NCBI GenBank assembly: GCA_964518835.1
Contig: CAZFKU010000034.1
Span: 1 to 15,562, forward strand
Direction: 5' to 3'
DNA: 15,562 bases
From: AB-629-J13 sp964518835
GTDB lineage: Bacteria > Fidelibacterota > Marinisomatia > Marinisomatales > AB-629-J13
A program made the translations under genes and the position numbers. Positions within the stretch are counted from its first letter, which is position 1. Each line of letters starts with the position of its first letter. The notes beneath the pieces are model-generated. The model worked only from the letters and a program-made list of their open reading frames with translations, did not search any database and was not told the origin of the DNA. Positions 8,728 to 13,942 of this stretch are shown one piece after another.

Positions 8728-9687
8728 TCATTCAGTTAAGATTGAATTCCTTTTTATATGGTCAATAATTGCATCAGACACCTCTTCAAATGATTCCTGG
8801 ATTAGCCAATGTCCTGCATCCATTTCTAAAAAGGTATAGGGACCTTTCATATATTTTTCACTTCCTTCAACTCCTGTCCTTCCAATTGCTGAGTCCCGAT
8901 TTCCCCAGATGAGCAAGGTAGGTGTGGGTACATCTTCCGTCTTTAAAATTATATCGGACGATTTCCATCCAATGTTTGCCCTATACCAATTCAATGCTGA
9001 TTTTAAAACTCTCTTTTTTGAAAATGCCTGAAGATACACCTCAATTTGCTCCTCAGAACTGAAATACCACAAAGATTTCAAATTTGAATAATTATTAAAG
9101 GAGAAATAAAATTCAGGGAGGAATGGCAATTTGAAAAAACTGACATATCTGCTTTTCTTTTTTTGCTCATCATCGGAATTGTAAGCATCCATAAATGCTT
9201 TCAAGTGCGGTACGGAAAGAGCACTCCAACTTAAAATTCGTTTCGTGTCTATTGTAAGCATTGCCCAACCCACACTGGAACCCCAATCGTGACCTACCAG
9301 ATGGAAGCGGTCAAACTCAAACTTGTCTGCAATTTGAAAAATATCGTCACAAAGTTTATCTATTAGAAAATCTGACTTTTTTTTGGGTAATGAGCCGGGA
9401 TTATATCCTCTTTGGTCCGGAGCGACTACTCGATATCCTTCAGAAACCATTAGGGGAATCAAGTCAATCCACATATGTGATGTTTCGGGAAATCCATGCA
9501 AAAGAATGACTCCGTCTCCTGTGTTTTTCAATCCTCCTGTTCTACATTGAAATTGGAGATTGTTAACTGTTACCGTTTGAAGGGAGATTTGTTTCTCTTC
9601 CCCAAAAATCATTTCAGGAACTGACATGAAAAGCAGAATGGATAAAACATAGTTACATTTTAGTGAAAATTGGTTAATAATCCTCAT
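8728..9687 (-). CDS. Alpha/beta hydrolase, epoxide-hydrolase-like, probably exported
   Basis: This 319-residue protein shows the alpha/beta-hydrolase fold. The oxyanion-hole motif is HGFPE (64-68). The nucleophile elbow is GHDWG with Asp134, as in epoxide hydrolases and haloalkane dehalogenases rather than the Ser of esterases. The acid is probably Asp265 (GNRDSA), and the catalytic His is His293 (DAGHWLIQE). The cap region carries LNWYRAN (Tyr235), the segment that holds one of the ring-opening tyrosines in soluble epoxide hydrolases; a second may be Tyr194. The best prediction is hydrolysis of an epoxide to a diol; the substrate is unknown. The N-terminus (VLSILLFMSVPEMIFG) looks like a signal peptide or anchor, which is unusual for this mostly cytosolic family. 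ATG start at 9687; no Shine-Dalgarno sequence. It is first in a tandem minus-strand block with the antiporter. Confidence 0.85.
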   Translation of the reverse strand: MRIINQFSLKCNYVLSILLFMSVPEMIFGEEKQISLQTVTVNNLQFQCRTGGLKNTGDGVILLHGFPETSHMWIDLIPLMVSEGYRVVAPDQRGYNPGSLPKKKSDFLIDKLCDDIFQIADKFEFDRFHLVGHDWGSSVGWAMLTIDTKRILSWSALSVPHLKAFMDAYNSDDEQKKKSRYVSFFKLPFLPEFYFSFNNYSNLKSLWYFSSEEQIEVYLQAFSKKRVLKSALNWYRANIGWKSSDIILKTEDVPTPTLLIWGNRDSAIGRTGVEGSEKYMKGPYTFLEMDAGHWLIQESFEEVSDAIIDHIKRNSILTE

Positions 9688-9839
9688 AATTTCAATATAC
9701 TTTGAATGACAAAATCATTTATTCACGAGTAGAAAAAATTGTTGCCTTACCCGATTTAGTTCGGTATCCAGAAGACAATTACAGTTCCTTAAATATGGCT
9801 TACTACAGTATTGCATACCTAAAAATAAAGTACAGGTTT

Positions 9840-9964
9840 TTCTGATCCCGATTTACCTTCCCACCGTGACACTTAGGTATCTGCTAACGGTAGATCGGGA
9901 GAAGAATCTCAAATACCAGTTTATCATTGTATGCTTGAGATTTTTCACTGCTTTCAGAATGACA
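9840..9964. repeat. Degenerate palindromic intergenic repeat (copy 1)
   Basis: It lies in the 317-bp gene-free gap 9688-10004. It contains two nested inverted repeats: TCCCGATTTACC (9846-9857) with GGTAGATCGGGA (9889-9900), one mismatch, and GAAGAATCTCAA (9901-9912) with TTGAGATTTTTC (9935-9946), one mismatch. It ends in TCAGAATGACA (9954-9964). The left end TTCTGATCC and the right end are identical to those of the 13823-13921 copy, so this is a decayed member of the same family. The rest of the gap (9688-9839) shows no clear gene or structure and probably holds the hydrolase promoter. Confidence 0.7.
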
Positions 9965-10004
9965 ATGCAGTTTTCGCTTTTGATCCCATAAATACAGGAC
10001 AAAA

Positions 10005-10925
10005 TCATAAGTCGAATTTTTGATTTCTTTCTGAAATTTTGTAACCGTTCCGGATAACTTTTTCTTGTTCATAAGAATTTAAGTTTAACACCGGGTTGGT
10101 ATGATTCAAATGAATGAAATAGACTTTTGCCTTATTTTCAGATGACAAAATTGAAAATTGATTCATACTTTCTTCAATGAACGGGTGAGGAATTTCCGCC
10201 ATATTGCGATTTGGGATTTCTCCTTGTCCAAAAAATGTACCATCAATTAAAACAAAATCATTTTGGTGAATAATATCCAAAATACTGGGCTCCCATTTTT
10301 CCCATTTATCAATGTCTGGTATGAAAATCAAGTTTTTATCTGGTCCATGTATTTGAAATCCTACCGTTTCAGAATATTCATCCCGATGGGGAACCCAAAA
10401 GGGAGCAACTGATAATCGGTCATTCAATTTCACAGATTTATTATCATTTAGTGGAATCAAAATTATTTGTTTAATCGATACCAATTGATTCCAGGGACCA
10501 TTCGTTTCTAAAAAAGATTTCATTCGGGGCATTGCATAGATAGGAATTTCTTTTGCTCCCATGACCTCTCTACCCAAATGCATGAGTCCGGTGTAATGAC
10601 CGATATGGGCATGAGTCAGAAAAATTCCCTTTAATTCATATTTTCCGTTTTGTGTTAAGTCATGATATTGTTCAGGAAAATCAGGTGTAGCATCAATCAT
10701 CCAGACTTCTTTCGTTTGAGGATCAACAATTCCTAAGCAGGAAACTCTGAGGTGATATTCCGAGTTGTTCCAGCGATTTTCACAGCAAGTTTTTATGCAT
10801 CCTGCATGGGGAGCGCCACCATCTTGGGCGATTCCTAAAATAACAGCAAAAGGTGAGTTGTCACCTGCAGAACTGCAACTGGAAAAAAGAAAAAGAAGAA
10901 CAAGAAATTGATTAAATCTTTTCAT
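10005..10925 (-). CDS. PqqB-like metallo-beta-lactamase-fold hydrolase, lipoprotein or exported
   Basis: A 306-residue protein of the MBL fold. After a signal sequence with a possible lipobox (LFSSC, Cys17; Phe at -3 is not canonical) comes ILGIAQDGGAPHAGC, which resembles the N-terminal motif of PqqB. The metal motif reads THAHIGH (His105, His107, His110), so the usual Asp of HxHxDH is Gly. Other likely ligands are His180 (VPHRDEYSE), Asp204/206 (IPDIDKW) and His272/275 (FIHLNHTNP). Cys43, 47 and 48 (GCIKTCC) form a cluster that could bind metal. No pqqA, C, D or E lies nearby, so a role in PQQ synthesis is not supported; a hydrolase or oxygenase role is open. The ATG overlaps the stop of the upstream membrane-protein gene (ATGA), indicating coupled translation. 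Family membership is firm, function unknown. Confidence 0.8.
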   Translation of the reverse strand: MKRFNQFLVLLFLFSSCSSAGDNSPFAVILGIAQDGGAPHAGCIKTCCENRWNNSEYHLRVSCLGIVDPQTKEVWMIDATPDFPEQYHDLTQNGKYELKGIFLTHAHIGHYTGLMHLGREVMGAKEIPIYAMPRMKSFLETNGPWNQLVSIKQIILIPLNDNKSVKLNDRLSVAPFWVPHRDEYSETVGFQIHGPDKNLIFIPDIDKWEKWEPSILDIIHQNDFVLIDGTFFGQGEIPNRNMAEIPHPFIEESMNQFSILSSENKAKVYFIHLNHTNPVLNLNSYEQEKVIRNGYKISERNQKFDL

Positions 10926-11371
10926 TCAGTTTTTCTTACCGTACCTCCAATGACAATCCCTGCACTGATTAAAATTAGATTTTTAATGATATATTGACCT
11001 TCCATAGTAAGACCGAAGGGAAATTGAGTAAAGCAAACTTCCGGTAATATTATCAGCGGTAAAAAAGTCCCCGGCATTTGGAGAAACAACAGGAAAATTG
11101 CACCTCGAATGACTGGTTTAAAAAGGAGACATACACCAATGGATACTTCCCACCAGCCTAGAATGGGGATAAAAATTTCAGGATCAAACCAATAAACTGT
11201 TCTTTCCACCAACCCTTGTGCAGGACTCAATCCTAACGGTTTTAAAGCGCCAAACCAGATGAATATGAAAGCCAGAGAAAAACGGAGATAGATTTTTCCA
11301 TGAGAGTACATCCATTTTGCCATGGATGTATCAAATGTATTTATTAAATTTTTGAAATTTGTAATTTTCAC
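10922..11371 (-). CDS. DoxX/DUF417-like four-helix membrane protein
   Basis: A 149-residue inner-membrane protein with four hydrophobic segments at about residues 27-47, 66-83, 88-105 and 126-145. Recognisable segments are RFSLAFIFIWFGALKPLGL, LGWWEVSIGVCLLF, LQMPGTFLPLIILPEVCFT and EGQYIIKNLILISAGIVIGG. This is the pattern of small DoxX-like/DUF417-like proteins, often linked to redox or thiol stress but without a settled function. The start is GTG 11371; the only upstream in-frame codons before a stop contain no ATG. An alternative is Met17. It overlaps the PqqB-like gene by 4 bp, so the two are probably made together, perhaps as a membrane partner and a periplasmic enzyme (inference). Confidence 0.72.
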   Translation of the reverse strand: MKITNFKNLINTFDTSMAKWMYSHGKIYLRFSLAFIFIWFGALKPLGLSPAQGLVERTVYWFDPEIFIPILGWWEVSIGVCLLFKPVIRGAIFLLFLQMPGTFLPLIILPEVCFTQFPFGLTMEGQYIIKNLILISAGIVIGGTVRKTE

Positions 11372-11484
11372 ACTTAAATCGAAATGAACTTAAGTGAGAT
11401 TAAATTATAAAACTGCTAATTAAATTGGTTTGTAAAACCTATTGAATCATTTTCAATAAGTGAACTGAAACAAATAGTAAAACA

Positions 11485-11584
11485 TGTCTTTCTGGGTAGT
11501 GAAGCGTTATCGAAGAAAGACAATTTGTTAAATCTAAAGTAACCCTTCGAAAACATTTCGCTTCGCTCCATTACTCAGGGTGAC
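11485..11584. repeat. Degenerate palindromic intergenic repeat (copy 2)
   Basis: This is in the 245-bp gap 11372-11616, which has no gene. It has TGTCTTTC (11485-11492) with GAAAGACA (11515-11522), a perfect 8-bp inverted pair, and GTAACCCT (11539-11546) with AGGGTGAC (11577-11584), one mismatch. Internal GAAGCG and CGCTTCGCT segments also pair. The outer TGTC-TTTCTG arm resembles TGTCATTCTGA of the 13823 copy. It may be two decayed units side by side. It lies just downstream of the small type IX cargo gene. Confidence 0.6.
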
Positions 11585-11616
11585 TGTTACTCTGATTTTC
11601 GAATGAAACAAGTTTT

Positions 11617-12141
11617 TCATTTCAACAAAACCATTTTCCTGGAATACTGTTTATCATTTAAGGAAACTCTGTAAATATAAATCCCGCTTCCTGATAAAAT
11701 TCCTGATGATGTTCTTCCGTCCCAGTTTACCTGATGTGTCCCCACATCCAAATCTTTATGAACCAGTGTGTTTACCAATTGACCTTTCAGGTTGAATATG
11801 TCCACCCGGGTTTTTCCTGTTTTGGGGATGTCAAACTGAATTGTGGTCTTCGGATTAAAGGGATTGGGATAATTCTGCATGAGATTGAAGGATGTCAATT
11901 TTTCCATGTCAAACACTGACAACTGCCCTCCAAAATCTATGGATTCGATTTCGGAGACAACGTAGGAATAGGAATGACCGGGAGTCTGAATGAAAAGGGA
12001 ATCTGTTGTGCTGTTGAAATGGAGTTGGACGATGGAGGCGATGGAAAACTCATCATCACTGATGGATGTATTGACAACCAGTGTTCCCTGTCCCATCAAC
12101 AGAGAAAGTATAAAAATGAATAAGAAGAAGAATCTTTTCAT
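11617..12141 (-). CDS. Small secreted protein with type IX (Por) C-terminal sorting domain
   Basis: A 174-residue protein. Residues 1-18 are a signal peptide (FFFLFIFILSLLMG-QG). Residues about 19-80 are a short strand-rich segment with no recognised domain (DDEFSIASIVQLHFN ... SYSYVVSEIESIDFGG). Residues 86-174 are a complete Por secretion-system sorting domain (LMQNYPNPFNPKTTIQFDI ... TRVDIFNLKGQLVNTLV ... GTHQVNWDGR ... GSGIYIYRVS ... KMVLLK). Such tails direct transport across the outer membrane by the type IX system and are usually cut off or anchored. More than half of the mature protein is the tail, so the cargo is only about 65 residues. It has the only consensus Shine-Dalgarno in the window, which suggests high expression. 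It lies 78 bp downstream of the LVIVD gene and may be co-transcribed with it. Confidence 0.85.
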   Translation of the reverse strand: MKRFFFLFIFILSLLMGQGTLVVNTSISDDEFSIASIVQLHFNSTTDSLFIQTPGHSYSYVVSEIESIDFGGQLSVFDMEKLTSFNLMQNYPNPFNPKTTIQFDIPKTGKTRVDIFNLKGQLVNTLVHKDLDVGTHQVNWDGRTSSGILSGSGIYIYRVSLNDKQYSRKMVLLK

Positions 12142-12145
12142 TGAT

Positions 12146-12153
12146 CCCTCCTT
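12146..12153 (-). promoter_or_regulatory. Strong ribosome binding site AAGGAGGG of the small type IX cargo gene
   Basis: On the minus strand AAGGAGGG lies 4-5 nt before ATG 12141. Most other starts in the window have no such motif, so this gene stands out. Confidence 0.8.
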
Positions 12154-12219
12154 AATTAATTACACGAAAAATTACCTTAGTTTGTATAATTTTTCAACAT
12201 TAAGATTGACGAGGTATTC

Positions 12220-13749
12220 CTAATTTGCTGAAATATAAATTTCTCCATTTCCGAAACTTTTCAACCAATATCCTCTTCCGGGATCAAGAACTTCAACGGA
12301 AGTATAGCTCTCAAAAAAACCATAGGCAGTACCGGGGATGATAAGTTCCAACGGATCGTAAACTGAACTTATGGGAATTCCGTCCGTAATCCCGGTGATC
12401 AAATTCCAGCCTGTATTTAATTGGATAGAAAGAAAGTTTATTTCTTCTCCTGTAAATGTGACAAAACTTGGATTGGACAATCGTAACCAAAAACCTGTCC
12501 CATTCATCATCTCACTTTCCTGAACGTACCCATCCTGGAAAGAATACAGTGTTCCTTCAATAGCATCTGAAAAAATATCCAGATAGGATGCGACCTCATT
12601 CAAGACAGGAAGCCCAACCATGTTCCAATCCGGGGAATAATTTACGGACAATTCAACCGGATTTACAGGATGATTGAATTTGAGGATGGTGAGATATCCT
12701 TCCAGATCGCTGGCATATACATAATCATTCAAAGTGAATGGATACACTCCCCAGCATCCGTAAAAATCGCCAATGTCATTTTCTCCGTAAGTGTCGTAAC
12801 CAGCCACCTCAATGGGATTTGCAGGATAGCTGATGTCAACAATTTTCACTCCTACCGTATAATGAGAAATATAAGCAAAATTCCCACGAATATGTGTATT
12901 GTGAGCAAGGTTATTTTCACCTAAATATTCTCCCAATAAAGTCACATTATCCATATTTTGAATGTCCCACATTTTGAGAGTTTTGTTAACCGTCTCTTCG
13001 GTGGTCATTGCATATTTTCCATCATCTGTGGGCCAGATGTTGTGAACGTACCCACTGTTAGGAATGGATACTCTGGTGAGCATTTCCGGATTCAATTTAT
13101 CCGACACATCCCAAATGGAGAAGGTTCCATTGTTTCCCTCTGCAACATAAACGGTGTCATTCCGAGCAAATACATCATGGATGTCCGGTGTGCTGACCAT
13201 ATTGACATCATCTGGTTCCTCGGAATTTTCCAAGCTGACGATACGAAATCCATCATAAGCCTGCCTTACGATGTAAGCATACCCCGTTGCAGTGTCAATG
13301 GATAAATTGTGAGACCGAACATTCCCCGGATTTACATAGGATTGAACTAATTCGACACTGTTAGGAAGATTTTCAAGATTGATCACCGTCATGCCATAAC
13401 CGATTCCTGTCATTTCATGCACAACGTAAGCATAATTACCGTAGGTTTTAATATCCCGGTGAAAATAATAGTCATTGTTCTGAGGACCGGGAACAATGTC
13501 AATCACTTCCATGGTGGAAACCCGGACAAAGGCTGTTCCTTCTAAAACACCCATGATTGCATATTCTTCTCCATCCGGTGCCATATAACCCCATACATCG
13601 GACCCTCCGGTTGTATCTCCTGAACTCCATTCCTGAGACGGAAACCAGATTCGGTCTATGAGTTCAAGACTGTACTCAGGTGGCTGAGCAATAAGATATG
13701 AATGAAAGGAAAATCCGCAAAAATATAGCAGTATAAAAAATTTTCTCAT
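12220..13749 (-). CDS. Secreted choice-of-anchor-B / LVIVD beta-propeller protein with duplicated GYW module
   Basis: A 509-residue protein. Residues 1-21 are a signal peptide (FILLYFCGFSFHSYLIA-QPP). Residues about 48-355 form an LVIVD/choice-of-anchor-B beta-propeller. Telling segments are DVWGYMAPDGEEYAIMG, GTAFVRVS, HRDIKTYGNYAYVVHE, GYGMTVINL, SHNLSIDTATGYAYI, AHNTHIRGNFAYISHY and GVKIVDISYPANPIEVAGYD. Residues 375-509 hold a duplicated module: WNMVGLP ... NGTGFWLRL, then WNLITGI ... PGRGYWLKS. The protein ends right after the second copy, at a TAG stop, without a type IX tail. These proteins are thought to be surface or adhesion-related; no enzymatic motif is seen. ATG start at 13749, no Shine-Dalgarno sequence. 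A palindromic repeat separates it from the upstream Sec-thioredoxin gene. Confidence 0.85.
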   Translation of the reverse strand: MRKFFILLYFCGFSFHSYLIAQPPEYSLELIDRIWFPSQEWSSGDTTGGSDVWGYMAPDGEEYAIMGVLEGTAFVRVSTMEVIDIVPGPQNNDYYFHRDIKTYGNYAYVVHEMTGIGYGMTVINLENLPNSVELVQSYVNPGNVRSHNLSIDTATGYAYIVRQAYDGFRIVSLENSEEPDDVNMVSTPDIHDVFARNDTVYVAEGNNGTFSIWDVSDKLNPEMLTRVSIPNSGYVHNIWPTDDGKYAMTTEETVNKTLKMWDIQNMDNVTLLGEYLGENNLAHNTHIRGNFAYISHYTVGVKIVDISYPANPIEVAGYDTYGENDIGDFYGCWGVYPFTLNDYVYASDLEGYLTILKFNHPVNPVELSVNYSPDWNMVGLPVLNEVASYLDIFSDAIEGTLYSFQDGYVQESEMMNGTGFWLRLSNPSFVTFTGEEINFLSIQLNTGWNLITGITDGIPISSVYDPLELIIPGTAYGFFESYTSVEVLDPGRGYWLKSFGNGEIYISAN

Positions 13750-13822
13750 TTGGTTATTTAGTAGAATTCAGTAAAACCTAAATTTACCAACAGATTTTTA
13801 TAGGAAGATATTCCTGCTTTAT

Positions 13823-13921
13823 TGTCATTCTGATCCGCCATCTGGCGGAGAAGAATCTAAAGCATTATGTGATCTCATAACCTTTGAGATTCTTCAGTCG
13901 TTACTCTCCTTCAGAATGACA
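13823..13921. repeat. Palindromic intergenic repeat (copy 3, best preserved)
   Basis: A 99-bp element with perfect 11-bp terminal inverted repeats TGTCATTCTGA (13823-13833) and TCAGAATGACA (13911-13921). Inside are a perfect 9-bp pair GAAGAATCT (13850-13858) / AGATTCTTC (13887-13895) and a small hairpin CCGCCA-TC-TGGCGG (13835-13848). It fills most of the gap between the Sec-thioredoxin gene (stop 13943) and the LVIVD gene (start 13749). In RNA it would fold into a long hairpin and could end or stabilise the upstream transcript. It looks like a REP/MITE-type family common in FCB genomes (recalled, not searched). Confidence 0.85.
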
Positions 13922-13942
13922 GTGGATTTTAGGTAAAGTGAA

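Noticed and set aside
9884..10072. Small 62-residue open frame on the - strand
   Set aside because: It lies in the palindromic repeat and overlaps the 3' end of the MBL gene in another frame; no signal or domain.
10005..10925. True PqqB and a PQQ biosynthesis locus
   Set aside because: No pqqA, pqqC, pqqD or pqqE is nearby, and the metal motif differs from PqqB; only family resemblance is claimed.
12152..12219. Sigma-type promoter for the small type IX cargo gene
   Set aside because: TTGAAA with TAATTT 17 bp later can be seen on the minus strand, but the -10 match is poor in an AT-rich stretch, so it was not annotated.
11990..12223. Plus-strand 77-residue open frame upstream of the small type IX cargo
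   Set aside because: It runs antisense through the signal peptide region of a well-supported gene and has no protein-like features.
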